Shown: positions 17,375 through 26,515, counted from the stretch's first letter. The stretch is DNA of 64,000 nt from Aeriscardovia aeriphila (GCF_002259595.1 NZ_MWWU01000001.1:124001-188000), one strand, 5' to 3'. The notes: generated by a model from the letters alone, not told the origin. A program made the numbers and translations.

Positions 17375-17971
17375 TTATGCCTTCTTGTAGGCTTCGCTAG
17401 CCGGGGTGCGGTACTTCTTCGGGCCGTGCTGGAGCGACCACAAGCCAATGCGGCGAGCAAAGGTGTTATCCTCCTCATGGCCAGGGCGAGGCACGTCGAT
17501 GGTGAGCTTACGCGAGACGAAGTTCCACACGGAAACGATGATGGTGGCGATGATCTTGGCGATATTCGTCATCAGAATAATCATCGCGCGGTTCGGGTGA
17601 GCCGCCCTCGTGAACGGGCTCGTCATCGCCCAAATAATGCCGGAGTTAATGCCCAGGCCGATCACCGAGCAAACGACGAAAAGCACCAGCTCCATCCACT
17701 GAGCCATGTCAGAGCGATGCTGGAAAACGTAGCGCATGCTGGCCACATAATTGACCACCAGCGAGATCAAGAAGGAGATTGTTCCTGCCATCGTCGGGTT
17801 GACGTGGAAGAAAGCCACCAAAATGTTGAGAACACCCCAGTCGATGAAGAAGCAGACGAAGCCAATTACACCAAACTTGATGAATTGCGCCAGCAGATGC
17901 CTCAGTGCCGGGTTCATCTTCTGTGCCCACTGAGGAAGCTTCGTATCTGGTGTATCTTCTGGGGTTGCCAT
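17375..17971 (-). CDS. GtrA family membrane protein
   Basis: A 198-residue protein with four hydrophobic helices (LAQFIKFGVIGFVCFFIDWGVLNIL, GTISFLISLVVNYVASMRYVF, ELVLFVVCSVIGLGINSGIIW and KIIATIIVSVWNFVSRKLTI). The NY..N/NF.SRK pattern is that of GtrA proteins, which are linked to polyprenyl-phosphate sugar flipping and cell-surface glycosylation. Here about 40 extra C-terminal residues are soluble. AAGAGGAG precedes the ATG. No glycosyltransferase is adjacent, so the pathway is unknown. Confidence 0.88.
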   Translation of the reverse strand: MATPEDTPDTKLPQWAQKMNPALRHLLAQFIKFGVIGFVCFFIDWGVLNILVAFFHVNPTMAGTISFLISLVVNYVASMRYVFQHRSDMAQWMELVLFVVCSVIGLGINSGIIWAMTSPFTRAAHPNRAMIILMTNIAKIIATIIVSVWNFVSRKLTIDVPRPGHEEDNTFARRIGLWSLQHGPKKYRTPASEAYKKA

Positions 17972-18331
17972 GAGTTCTCCTCTTATCGTCGTACCTGAAT
18001 GTTTTAGCAGATGAACCCGCCAATCTGGGTGTAATTCAGCCTTTTCGCACTCTATTCAGGGGATTTATCTACAGTATCCTCTCCATTCGCCGAGCTTGCA
18101 TGCAATGGCAGGCGGCTGGCGCGAGCTGCGAGCGCGAGTACCAGAGAGGTGAGCACGCTGCCGGCGCGGACGGGGCGGCGGGGCGAGAGACGGCGGGCGC
18201 GAGCAAACGGGCGAGAGACGGCGGGCGCGGGCGGCGGAACGAGGACTGGCAGCGGCGGGCGCGGGCGTACCAGGCTGGCGCAAAAGGTAGAGTGGAAGCG
18301 TACGAAAACTCTCAGTTTTGTGGAGGTTGCT
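17972..18331. other. 360-base divergent region with a GC-rich direct repeat
   Basis: This gap lies between the divergent GtrA and tautomerase genes. It holds a 21-bp perfect direct repeat (18181-18201 and 18209-18229; unit begins GGGCGAGAGACGG), a very GC-rich tract, and a 6-bp hairpin (AAAACT/AGTTTT, 18305-18319) just before the tautomerase ribosome site. A frame running through the repeat into the tautomerase gene is low-complexity Arg/Gly and is not considered coding. Confidence 0.55.
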
Positions 18332-18682
18332 ATGCCGTGCATTATCACTCACACCAGTCAGCCTATTTCCCCCGAACAGCGCGAGCGCATGAAGGCTCAG
18401 TTCGGTAAGGCTATTGCCGACCTTCCTGGCAAGTCCGAAATGTGGTTGCTGTGCGCCTTTGAGGACAACGTTCCTATGTACTTCGGTGGCGACGACTCCG
18501 AGCCTGTCGCCTTTGTGGAGGTCAACGCTTACTCCACCTCTGAAGTGCCGCGCTCGGCGTGGGAACGCTTGTCTGCCGACATTCAAAAGATTGTCAGTAC
18601 GGAACTTCATGTCCCCACGAATCGCATGTATGTGCGCGAGATTGCCAGCCCGGATTGGGGCTGGAACGGCGGAAACTTCTGA
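18332..18682 (+). CDS. MIF-like tautomerase (macrophage migration inhibitory factor family)
   Basis: A 116-residue protein matching the eukaryotic MIF/D-dopachrome tautomerase family in length and layout: Met-Pro start (the N-terminal proline becomes the catalytic base after Met removal), LPGKSEMWLL around the conserved lysine, MYFGGDDSEPVAFVEV matching the FGGSSEPCAL region, and a GWNGGNF end matching the GWNNSTF end of MIF. The ATG at 18332 has GGAGG six bases upstream; the longer frame is rejected. It is convergent with an Rrf2-type regulator two bases away. A phenylpyruvate tautomerase activity is the family expectation; the role in the cell is unknown. Confidence 0.88.
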   Translation: MPCIITHTSQPISPEQRERMKAQFGKAIADLPGKSEMWLLCAFEDNVPMYFGGDDSEPVAFVEVNAYSTSEVPRSAWERLSADIQKIVSTELHVPTNRMYVREIASPDWGWNGGNF

Positions 18683-18684
18683 GT

Positions 18685-19197
18685 TTACGCCCTCGAATCA
18701 AAACGGCGGTGATCAAAACGGCGGGGATGGTCTCGGTTACTGAGAACATCTTGCCAATCACAGTGGAGCTCTCCCCCTGTCTCACTGATGAGCAAGTCGG
18801 AGAGCTTCACTTTTCTCAGTTTTTCCACGAAAGCATCTGCTCCGTCATGAAGAGCATCATTGAGAATCGACTGCGAATGGTGCAGCGAATCAGAGAAAAT
18901 ATGGGAAGCAAGATCCTCATGGGGAATATCCACCACAGGGTCACCTTCCATCACTCGGCATACATCACCGAGAGTGATTTCTTCCAATGGGGTGGCCAGC
19001 GTATAACCACCATCTCGCGTTGCTGATGATTGAATGAACCCAGCCGTCACGAGGCGGCGAAGAGTCTTCTTCAACGAAGAATCGGAAACACCGAGGAGAG
19101 TGCTGAAAACAGAACTCTTCACCGGTTTGTTTTCCACCTGGGATCCCAGCATCAACAACACATAAACGCTGTTCTCAAAAGGTTTTCCTATCCTCAT
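18685..19197 (-). CDS. Rrf2-family transcriptional regulator
   Basis: A 170-residue DNA-binding protein. NSVYVLLMLGS through LKKTLRRLVTAGFIQSSATRDGGYTLATPLEEITLGDV follows the Rrf2 winged-helix pattern, including the DGGY wing. The C-terminal part lacks cysteines, so unlike IscR or NsrR it is unlikely to hold an iron-sulphur cluster. The ATG at 19197 is chosen because the longer frame begins inside the transcription terminator of the rplI operon. A 14-bp near-perfect duplication at its 3' end (around 18698-18725) encodes a repeated DHRRF. Its target is unknown; the tautomerase neighbour is a candidate. Confidence 0.82.
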   Translation of the reverse strand: MRIGKPFENSVYVLLMLGSQVENKPVKSSVFSTLLGVSDSSLKKTLRRLVTAGFIQSSATRDGGYTLATPLEEITLGDVCRVMEGDPVVDIPHEDLASHIFSDSLHHSQSILNDALHDGADAFVEKLRKVKLSDLLISETGGELHCDWQDVLSNRDHPRRFDHRRFDSRA

Positions 19198-19294
19198 ACA
19201 CGGTATTGTGACGCGATCACTTTTTCTTGTCAGTTTTGCGAGACATACCGCACTTATGCTTTCAGATGCATAACCTCTTGTGTACAGAGAAAAT

Positions 19295-19331
19295 AAAAGA
19301 CCCTGTTGTATTCCATACAACAGGGTCTTTT
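19295..19331 (-). terminator. Strong terminator of the rpsF-ssb-rpsR-rplI operon
   Basis: A 17-bp perfect inverted repeat (AAAAGACCCTGTTGTAT and its complement) with a three-base loop. T runs occur on both sides, so it can act in either direction. A second small hairpin (TCACTTCA/TGAAGTGA) overlaps the end of rplI at 19371-19389. Confidence 0.92.
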
Positions 19332-19388
19332 GGCTTAGCTAATAAATGTCAAACGACTGTATGACATATCACTTCACAATGAAGTGAC

Positions 19389-19850
19389 TCACTTCTTCTC
19401 AGCAACAACCTTCACGGTGAACTGAGCGGCGATCTCTGGGTGGAGCTGTGCCTTCACAGTGAAATCACCGGTGGTGCGGATTGGTGCGAAGGAGAGGGAC
19501 TTTGCGTTCACCACAAGTTCCTTCTCAGCGAGAGCAGCAACGATCTTATCGGCAGAAACACCACCGAAGAGCTTGCCGGACTCGGACACCTTGGCACGGA
19601 CGGTAACTGCGAAGCCATCGAGCTTGCTCTTGAGCTCAGCAGCAGACTCACGAGTCTCGAGGGCGAGCTTGCGCTGTGCGCGACGCATGTCCTCAATCTG
19701 CTTTGCAGCACCCTCGGTCCACTGGAAGGCATAGCCCTGTGGGACGAGGAAGTTACGAGCATAACCAGCGGCAACGGTGACAACGTCACCCTTCTGGCCC
19801 AGACCATTGACTGGCTGACGAAGAATGAGCTTGGTTTCCTTGTTAGTCAT
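19389..19850 (-). CDS. rplI: 50S ribosomal protein L9
   Basis: A 153-residue large-subunit protein. The N-terminal domain has the L9 signature LGQKGDVVTVAAGYARNFLVPQGYA, joined by a long central helix (IEDMRRAQRKLALETRESAAELKSKLDGF) to the C-terminal RNA-binding domain with KLFGGVSADKIV. It is the last gene of the rpsF operon, 11 bases after rpsR. Confidence 0.97.
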   Translation of the reverse strand: MTNKETKLILRQPVNGLGQKGDVVTVAAGYARNFLVPQGYAFQWTEGAAKQIEDMRRAQRKLALETRESAAELKSKLDGFAVTVRAKVSESGKLFGGVSADKIVAALAEKELVVNAKSLSFAPIRTTGDFTVKAQLHPEIAAQFTVKVVAEKK

Positions 19851-19861
19851 CGTTTACCTCC

Positions 19862-20110
19862 TCAGCGGCCGTTGGTGGCGTATGGCAGGAGGGCCATCTC
19901 ACGCGCATTCTTGATTGCGCGGGAGAGCTCACGCTGCTCCTGGATGGAAACGCCGGTGATACGGCGGCTACGGATCTTGCCACGGTCAGAGATGAACTTA
20001 CGAAGAAGTGCAACGTCCTTGTAATCGATCTCGGTAACCTTAGCAGCCTTGAGTGGGTCTGCCTTCTTCTTGAAAGGCTTTACTGGAGGATGTGGCCTCT
20101 TACGCGACAT
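19862..20110 (-). CDS. rpsR: 30S ribosomal protein S18
   Basis: An 82-residue small-subunit protein that pairs with S6 on the ribosome. It has the conserved [33 protein letters not shown] core. There are no N-terminal cysteines, so it is the zinc-free form. It is in operon order rpsF-ssb-rpsR-rplI. Confidence 0.97.
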   Translation of the reverse strand: MSRKRPHPPVKPFKKKADPLKAAKVTEIDYKDVALLRKFISDRGKIRSRRITGVSIQEQRELSRAIKNAREMALLPYATNGR

Positions 20111-20192
20111 AATGTCTTCTTTCAGTACATGCTGCTCTATACAGCTATCATTTCTGTTTTTCTGATGAAGGGTAACTTCACTTGTCCGAGCT

Positions 20193-20738
20193 CTAGAAGG
20201 CGGCTACGTCGTCTGAACCAAAGTCGGAATCGAAGGAATTGGATGCTCCATAGTTGGAAGAACCAGCCCAAGAATCTGCAGAACCAGTAGCAGGAGCTGC
20301 CTGCTGCTGTTGCGGTGCAGAATAACCACCGGTGTAACCACCCTGTGCAGCTGCTGGCTGGAAGCCACCAGACTGACGCGCCTGACGCTGAACCTGTGCG
20401 GTTGCGTAGCGCAAGCTCGGGCCAATTTCATCCACAGTAAGCTGGAATACACGACGGGTTGAGCCGTCCTTTGCCTGATAGCTGCGCTGGGTCAAACGAC
20501 CTTGCACCAGCACGCGCATTCCCTTAGCCAGGGACTGCTGAACATGCTGAGCCAAGTCACCCCAAGCAGAGCAATCGAGGAACATAGCTTCACCGTCTTC
20601 CCATTGATTGGTTTGACGGTTGAAGGTACGCGGCGTCGAAGCAATGCTGAAATCAGCCACCTGACGAGAACCGACAGTCCTCAATTCAGGATCGCGGGTC
20701 AAATTACCAGCAACGGTGATAACAGGTTCGTTTGCCAT
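20193..20738 (-). CDS. ssb: Single-stranded DNA-binding protein
   Basis: A 181-residue SSB. The OB-fold (residues 1-110) starts [20 protein letters not shown] and contains [39 protein letters not shown]. The C-terminal tail is Gln/Gly/Ser/Ala-rich and disordered, ending [12 protein letters not shown], an acidic tip with a terminal Phe, as is usual for docking of repair proteins. It lies between rpsF and rpsR, the common actinobacterial and bacterial order. Confidence 0.97.
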   Translation of the reverse strand: MANEPVITVAGNLTRDPELRTVGSRQVADFSIASTPRTFNRQTNQWEDGEAMFLDCSAWGDLAQHVQQSLAKGMRVLVQGRLTQRSYQAKDGSTRRVFQLTVDEIGPSLRYATAQVQRQARQSGGFQPAAAQGGYTGGYSAPQQQQAAPATGSADSWAGSSNYGASNSFDSDFGSDDVAAF

Positions 20739-20786
20739 GTTTCCTCACTCACACGTTTTCATCAGATTAAAGCGCAAAAGCGCAGA

Positions 20787-21086
20787 TCACTTCACATCCT
20801 TGCGCAGGATCTTGGTGCGCAGGACAGAACCATTGAGCTTGAGCTGACGATCGAGCTCGGCAGAGGTCTCTGGAGTTGCAGAATACTCAACAACAACGTA
20901 GGAACCTTCGGCCTTGCCTGCGATCTCGTAAGCGAGCTTGCGGCGACCCCAGAAATCGGTCTTCTCAACAGTGCCCTTGGCGCTGGTGACGACCTCGAGG
21001 TACTGATTGACGAGCTTCTTGACGGATGCGTCTTCGACTTGCGGGTCGACGATCATCATGAGTTCGTACTTATGTGCAGACATCAC
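20787..21086 (-). CDS. rpsF: 30S ribosomal protein S6
   Basis: A 99-residue small-subunit protein. YELMMIVDPQVEDASVKKLVNQYLEVV, TDFWGRRKLAYEIAGKAEGSYVVVEY and the RQLKLNGSVLRTKILR end are all typical of S6. It is the first gene of the operon. Its AGGAGG ribosome site takes part in the folded leader annotated immediately upstream. Confidence 0.97.
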   Translation of the reverse strand: MMSAHKYELMMIVDPQVEDASVKKLVNQYLEVVTSAKGTVEKTDFWGRRKLAYEIAGKAEGSYVVVEYSATPETSAELDRQLKLNGSVLRTKILRKDVK

Positions 21087-21089
21087 CCA

Positions 21090-21132
21090 CCTCCTTCGGT
21101 CTCATGGGCCACGGTCTTTCCGTGGCAGGAGG
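21090..21132 (-). promoter_or_regulatory. S6:S18-type ribosomal-protein leader overlapping the rpsF ribosome site
   Basis: On the minus strand, CCTCCT (21132-21127) pairs with the AGGAGG ribosome site (21095-21090). Immediately inside is a 7-bp hairpin GCCACGG/CCGTGGC with loop AAAGA. The single-sided bulge between the hairpin and the ribosome site contains CCG (21099-21097). A hairpin closed by a second stem with a CCG-bearing bulge is the known architecture of the leader bound by the S6:S18 complex. Binding would be expected to stabilise the fold and block translation. The structure was assigned by eye. Confidence 0.75.
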
Positions 21133-21213
21133 ATGTTCTGCGTTACGCCCGGCAAGTGCACTGTAGGTACACTCTTCGAGCATGAACCATCCCAGTTTAC
21201 ACGCATCGGTGAC

Positions 21214-21250
21214 GAAAAAAGGGAAGGCTGCACTCGCGTACAACCTTCCC
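21214..21250 (-). terminator. Terminator after the LTA-synthase-like gene
   Basis: On the minus strand GGGAAGG and CCTTCCC form a 7-bp stem followed by six T residues, 20 bases past the stop codon of the sulfatase-fold gene. Confidence 0.85.
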
Positions 21251-21270
21251 TGCAGTGATAATCTCAAGCC

Positions 21271-23499
21271 CTACTTCTGGAGCGTCAAGAAGTTCGAGTT
21301 CTTCAAGTACTGGTGACCAGCCGTGATGTCGTACTGGATGAGCCTGTACTCTTCCATCAGCTGCTTCTGCTGATCAGTGAGCTTGCGCAAATCGAGCTGC
21401 TTGCCTTGAGCATCAACGAAAAGCGCGGCACCGGAAGGAATGGAACTCCAGCCCTGAATCTTGTTGACAACAGGAGGTTCCATCGCCGGCAACTGCTCGT
21501 GCAAGCGCGTCAGGAAGGCGAGGTACGGCGACACCTTCGAGTTCGTATGCTCTGCAGCCTGCGCCATGAAGAAGTTCGGCGACGAGTACGCGGAATTCTT
21601 CTCCGAGAGCTTAGCCTTATGCGAGCTACTCGCCTTATTCGACCAGATGAAGTAGTCCGTTTCGTGCAGCTTCAAGGTGTTCTTCTCGTGAGCCGCCGCC
21701 GAAGCGTAGATGCCAGGCAGGTGGTCGCCATACCAGATCACTGTCACTGGCTCCTTGAGCTCGTCGAGCTCGGTGAGGAACTTCTTGGTGGCGTTATCCG
21801 TGATTTCTATACCCTTGGCGTACGTCTTGATGCGCAGCTCTTCCTTCTTGCTCAGAGGCTTAGCGGTAGTAGAGGTAGCTTCGAACTCATTATTGGGGTA
21901 CCAATCCTTGTAATCCATGTGGTTTTGCATGGTTTCCAGCTGGTAGAAAGCGTTGTGATACTTACCAGACTTCAAAGCGTTCACAACAGCCGTGTAGCTC
22001 GAATCGTCGTTGACGTAAGGGCTCTTACCCGACTTATTCTGCGGAGTGAACTTCTCACTCGTACCCGTCTTCGCCCAGAAGTGCGAGAAACCGAACTTCT
22101 GGTAATTCTGAGCGCGAGCGTACATGGAAGCCATATACGGGTGGAAGCCCAGCGAAGTAGAGCCCGCTTCATTCCACAACTGGTTGAAAGTTGGAATCCA
22201 CCTGAGCGCTGGAACCAGCTGCTGATATGGCGAAACCAAGGATGGGCTGAAGTTTGCCATGGACAGGCCGGTGCCCGCCATGAACTCCAGATTCGCCGTG
22301 CCACCGCCATAACCGGAGGAAACCATGAGGCCAGAGGTGGTCTTCTCCTTCAGACTGCGGATGAACGGCATCGGGTCCTTGTTGAGTTTCACGCCTGGCA
22401 CACGAGTCGGGTCGGAGAACGACTCGGAAAGAATCAGCACCACATTTTCATCAGTGAGGGTGTTCTTCCTCGTGCTGTTAATCTTGGTGGCTTCGGCAGA
22501 ATACTTCGCCTCCAGCTTCTTCATCGTCGCCTCAGAATAATTCTTCGGCTTGTCCATCACCTTGACGTTGATGAAGCGCAGGAAGTCGATCGCCGTGCCA
22601 TTGCCCTGAGCGTCGAGAAGCGAGTTCCACAAATGCGGAACATCGCCGAGGAACCACGCGAAACCATGCGCAAAAGTGCCGGAAGTGCCGAGATTCATGG
22701 AGAAGAGGACGATGAGCAAGCCCGTCACAAAAACAGTGGCAATCTGGCTGGCAATGCGAGCGCCCACTTGAGAGGCCTTCGTTTTCAAACGAGCCCAGTC
22801 AGAAACTTGGAAAACGGCGGCTTTCTGGCCATCGAGGTGCCACAGCACCATGTTGGCCGCCCAAATGAGGGCGACAATGGCGAACATGCCCAGGATCATG
22901 GGCAGAGAATCTTGAGGGATGAAGTCGGCGATACCCGCCGCATTGCCGTTCGCCGACATCGTGACGTCCGACGGCAGAATCGCCTCTTCACGCATACTCA
23001 CCTTCATGCGCTCAGCCAGCGAGCAGATTGCCACAACGGTGATAAACAGCGAGCTCGACAGCCAGAAGCGGTTGATGAGGAAGACGAAGAAGAGGTAGAA
23101 GGCAGCGATCACGATGAAATTGAGCACCGGGATCATACGCCACTCGCTCTGCGGGCGGAAGGGGAAGATGAAGAAGGTCCAGATTGCCTCACCCGTCTTC
23201 TCCGGGTTGACTGCCCACTGCAGCGCGATCTCCGAGAGGATGGTGTAGAAGACGAAGAACCACACGTAGCACTTCGTCGGGTATGTGCCCGCGAGGATGC
23301 GCTTGCCCGCACGCTGGAAGATATTTCCCGTTTTCGCCGGCTTTGGCTTCTGCTGCTGAGGCTGCTGGGCTTGCTGCTGCTTTTGGGCTTTCTGCTGAGG
23401 CTTGGCTTTCTGCTGAGGCTTGGCTTTCTGCTGCGACTGCTGCTCGGCGGCTTGAGCCTGACCCGGCTGAACCTTTTCGGTCGGAACCTTATCAGCCAT
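21271..23499 (-). CDS. LTA synthase/alkaline phosphatase superfamily membrane protein
   Basis: A 742-residue membrane enzyme of the LtaS type. A cytoplasmic N-terminus of about 60 residues is almost entirely Gln/Lys/Ala/Pro with an 18-bp DNA repeat encoding QKAKPQ. Several helices follow (residues about 70-320), then an extracellular sulfatase-fold domain: NVVLILSESFSDP, GYGGGTANLEF (the Thr near residue 400 occupies the nucleophile position) and WYGDHLPGIYA. Such enzymes transfer glycerol phosphate from phosphatidylglycerol to cell-surface polymers, so this is a candidate lipoteichoic acid synthase, but other phosphoglycerol transferases share the fold. It is divergent from the class A PBP gene and ends at a clear terminator. 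Confidence 0.85.
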   Translation of the reverse strand: MADKVPTEKVQPGQAQAAEQQSQQKAKPQQKAKPQQKAQKQQQAQQPQQQKPKPAKTGNIFQRAGKRILAGTYPTKCYVWFFVFYTILSEIALQWAVNPEKTGEAIWTFFIFPFRPQSEWRMIPVLNFIVIAAFYLFFVFLINRFWLSSSLFITVVAICSLAERMKVSMREEAILPSDVTMSANGNAAGIADFIPQDSLPMILGMFAIVALIWAANMVLWHLDGQKAAVFQVSDWARLKTKASQVGARIASQIATVFVTGLLIVLFSMNLGTSGTFAHGFAWFLGDVPHLWNSLLDAQGNGTAIDFLRFINVKVMDKPKNYSEATMKKLEAKYSAEATKINSTRKNTLTDENVVLILSESFSDPTRVPGVKLNKDPMPFIRSLKEKTTSGLMVSSGYGGGTANLEFMAGTGLSMANFSPSLVSPYQQLVPALRWIPTFNQLWNEAGSTSLGFHPYMASMYARAQNYQKFGFSHFWAKTGTSEKFTPQNKSGKSPYVNDDSSYTAVVNALKSGKYHNAFYQLETMQNHMDYKDWYPNNEFEATSTTAKPLSKKEELRIKTYAKGIEITDNATKKFLTELDELKEPVTVIWYGDHLPGIYASAAAHEKNTLKLHETDYFIWSNKASSSHKAKLSEKNSAYSSPNFFMAQAAEHTNSKVSPYLAFLTRLHEQLPAMEPPVVNKIQGWSSIPSGAALFVDAQGKQLDLRKLTDQQKQLMEEYRLIQYDITAGHQYLKNSNFLTLQK

Positions 23500-23714
23500 G
23501 ACACCATCCCTTCATTGCATAATCACCCCCATTATTCGCGAGTGCCTCAACGTTTCCTAAAGAATGAGTCATTTTGCGCGTCACATTTACAGATTCCACA
23601 CCACAGATTCACCTTCACAGATTTCTCACTACAGATTCACCATGTGAGCGCATACTCAGAAGGCTATGCTCAGGCAATCCCGCTAAAATTTGCGTAGTCA
23701 ACGTGAGGAGGACT

Positions 23715-26438
23715 ATGTCAAAGCCGCAAATGTGGGGAAACCGCAACATCGAAGAAGAGGCACGCGCCGACCAGCAGAACAGAAGGCGTGCTGCTTCGAG
23801 CTCCGGTGCTCGGCCTCGCACCGCCTCTTCGCGCGGTTATTCGTCTCATAATACTTCTTCGCGTGGGGACGCTTCGCGCTCGAGCCGCACCTCGCATACA
23901 ACCCGCGCTACTCGCTCTACCCGTTCTACCCGTTCAACTCGTTCTTCGCGTAGTTCACGCTCCCTGCGCGACCAGTATTCACAGCGCGGCGGCGAGTACG
24001 CCGACAACGTCTTTGCTAATCCTGTGATGCGCGCCAACGACGGCGCACGCTACTCCAGCTCACGCGCAAACGAACGTTCTTACCAGCAAACCAGCCGACG
24101 AGCAGGCCAACAAGCTGGCCAGCAAACCAGCCACCGTGCCACCAGGCCAACACGAGCCAACCGCAGCCACCGCCTGCAGCCCGGCGATCCTGGTTACAAG
24201 AAGAAGTCGCGCGTCGGCCTGTTCTTCAAAATTTTCGGCATCGTCATCGCCGTTCTCGCCGGCATTGGAATTGCCGCATTTGCTTATTTGTATGCGACGA
24301 CGGATGTGCCAGAACCGGAATCTTTCGCGCTCGCCCAAAAAACAACCGTCTATTATGCGGACGGAAAAACACCGATTGGTAATCTTTCTGCGCAAAATAG
24401 GACGATTATCGCCTGCGACACCCTTCCCAAATATGTTGGCAATGCGGTCGTCGCCTCGGAAAACCAGACTTTCTGGAGCGATTCAGGCATCGACCTCAAA
24501 GGTATTGCTCGCGCGCTCGTCAACAACGTGACCAAGGGCACGCGCCAAGGCGGCTCGACCATCACCCAGCAGTATGCTGAACGCTACTATTTAGGCCAAA
24601 CGGACACCTACCTGGGCAAGCTGCATGAGGCGATTCTCGCGCTGAAAATCACGCAGTCGCAAAGCAAGAGCCAAATTCTGTGCAACTACCTCAACACCAT
24701 TTATCTGGGCCGAGGCACCTACGGAATTGAGGCGGCCGCGCGCTCCTACTTCAACAAGCCCGCCAAAGACTTGACCATCGAAGAGTCGGCCTTGATCGCG
24801 GGAATTATCCCCTCCTCAGGCTATTGGGCTCCGGACGTCAACCCTCAGATCGCGCAAAAACGCTATAACCGCACGATCGAGCTGATGTACAAGAATAAGT
24901 TCATCACCGCCGCCGAGCTCGAGCATGCCAAGAAGAACTTCCCGCAGGTTGCCGAGCACCAGGTTTCCAACGATTACGAGGGAACGAAGGGCTACCTTCT
25001 GCAGCAAGTGAAGAACGAGCTCGTGCAGCGCAAGGCTTTCAGCGAGGATGAGATTTCCACTGGCGGCTACTCCATCGTCACGACCATTGATCAGAAGGCT
25101 CAGGATGCTCTGGTCAAAGTGGGGCAAACTCGTTTCGCCGGCGAGCCTGATTCGTATAAGCAGACGGCCATTTCTGTGAACCCGAAGACTGGCGCTATTA
25201 TTGCAATTTACGGTGGCGACGACTTCCTCAAGCATCAGTACAACAACGCCACTCAGGCCGTTTTCCAGCCTGGCTCGACGATGAAGCCGTTTACTTTGCT
25301 CACCGGCATTCAAAAGGGCGTGAGCCTGAAGACGGTGTATAACGGCAATTCTTTCCGCCATTTCGACGGTTTGAATGGCACGGTTTCCAACGCTGAGCAG
25401 ATCAATTGGGGCAATATCAACCTGTGGCAGGCGCTAGCGAACTCGGTGAATACGCCGTTTGTTCAACTCGACGAGGAGGTCACCCCGCAGGCTGCCGCGG
25501 CCAATATGAAGAAGGCTGGCTTCCCGTCGATTGATGAGAACAATCCGCTGAATACCTTGGGTATTAATGCGACGACGGCTTTGCAGATGGCTCGCGCTCA
25601 TAGCACGCTTGCTGCTGGTGGCATTCGCCCGGATGTTCATATCGTGGCCTCGGTGCGCACAGCCTCGAATGAGGAGCTGTACCATGCAAACACTCAGGGT
25701 ACGCGCGTGTTCTCTCGCCATGATTCGCTGCTCGTGTTGCGCGCAATGCAGAACGTTACTCGTTTGACTGCCGGTGCTGAGCCTGCTGCTCTGTTGCGCT
25801 CTGGCCGCGAGATCGCTTCGAAGACGGGTACTGCTAACGACATGACTGCCTTCTCGTATGTGGCGTCGATGCCTTCAAATACCACAGTTTTCGCGGTGTG
25901 GAATGAGGATGATAAGGGCAACCCGGTCGCGCTTCCGGTGATGTTGGGCGGTTACGCTTATTCGAATTATCCGGCTCACCTCTACGCTCAGTTTGCGAAC
26001 GCTTATTTGACGAGCTTGCCGGTAGAGAAGTGGGAGAATGTGAAGGATACCGGTAAGGTTGGCGGGCCTTCTGGCACGTGGGGTTTGGGTAACGGCCAGG
26101 CTTCTGACGCTTTGGCGACAGCCTCGTATGATGCGCCGGTGGTCAAGAAGAAGGACTCTTCGCAGGACACTCCTGCTCCTCAAGATTCTCAGAATGGCGA
26201 GAATCAGACGCAGGAACCTGATCAGTCCGACTCGGGTCAGTCGTCCGATAGCTCGCAGGAGAACAAGCCTGATGGTCAGGGTTCATCTTCTGGCTCTCAC
26301 GACACCACTACTCCAGATTCTCAGGGCAATGATTCGAATACGCCGGAGAAGAATCCATCCACGGATACTTCACAGCCGACCACCCCAGGTGATGGAACCG
26401 GCGCGGGCGCAGGCAACGCTGAAAGCGCAGAGAACTGA
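23715..26438 (+). CDS. Class A penicillin-binding protein (bifunctional transglycosylase/transpeptidase)
   Basis: A 907-residue peptidoglycan synthase. The cytoplasmic N-terminus (about 165 residues) is dominated by Arg, Ser and Thr with repeated TRS triplets. One transmembrane helix follows (FFKIFGIVIAVLAGIGIAAFAYLYA). The glycosyltransferase domain has VVASENQTFW and GGSTITQQYAERYYL. The transpeptidase domain has the SxxK motif PGSTMKPF near residue 519, the SxN motif NSVNTPF, and KTGT near residue 703. About 130 C-terminal residues are Ser/Asp/Gln/Pro-rich and disordered. ATG 23715 follows GAGGAGGA; the longer frame upstream has no ribosome site. Equivalent to PonA-type enzymes of Actinobacteria. 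Confidence 0.93.
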   Translation: MSKPQMWGNRNIEEEARADQQNRRRAASSSGARPRTASSRGYSSHNTSSRGDASRSSRTSHTTRATRSTRSTRSTRSSRSSRSLRDQYSQRGGEYADNVFANPVMRANDGARYSSSRANERSYQQTSRRAGQQAGQQTSHRATRPTRANRSHRLQPGDPGYKKKSRVGLFFKIFGIVIAVLAGIGIAAFAYLYATTDVPEPESFALAQKTTVYYADGKTPIGNLSAQNRTIIACDTLPKYVGNAVVASENQTFWSDSGIDLKGIARALVNNVTKGTRQGGSTITQQYAERYYLGQTDTYLGKLHEAILALKITQSQSKSQILCNYLNTIYLGRGTYGIEAAARSYFNKPAKDLTIEESALIAGIIPSSGYWAPDVNPQIAQKRYNRTIELMYKNKFITAAELEHAKKNFPQVAEHQVSNDYEGTKGYLLQQVKNELVQRKAFSEDEISTGGYSIVTTIDQKAQDALVKVGQTRFAGEPDSYKQTAISVNPKTGAIIAIYGGDDFLKHQYNNATQAVFQPGSTMKPFTLLTGIQKGVSLKTVYNGNSFRHFDGLNGTVSNAEQINWGNINLWQALANSVNTPFVQLDEEVTPQAAAANMKKAGFPSIDENNPLNTLGINATTALQMARAHSTLAAGGIRPDVHIVASVRTASNEELYHANTQGTRVFSRHDSLLVLRAMQNVTRLTAGAEPAALLRSGREIASKTGTANDMTAFSYVASMPSNTTVFAVWNEDDKGNPVALPVMLGGYAYSNYPAHLYAQFANAYLTSLPVEKWENVKDTGKVGGPSGTWGLGNGQASDALATASYDAPVVKKKDSSQDTPAPQDSQNGENQTQEPDQSDSGQSSDSSQENKPDGQGSSSGSHDTTTPDSQGNDSNTPEKNPSTDTSQPTTPGDGTGAGAGNAESAEN

Positions 26439-26515
26439 CGCTACTGCAGTGTGTCGTGCGGTGTGCGCTTGCGGTGTGTAGCTGCGGCTGACTTGCGCTG
26501 TTTTATTGCGCTGTT

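Noticed and set aside
21313-23697. 794-codon frame on the plus strand opposite the LTA-synthase-like gene
   Set aside because: Arg/Leu/Glu-rich mirror frame with no motif or ribosome site; the minus-strand protein has clear sulfatase-fold motifs.
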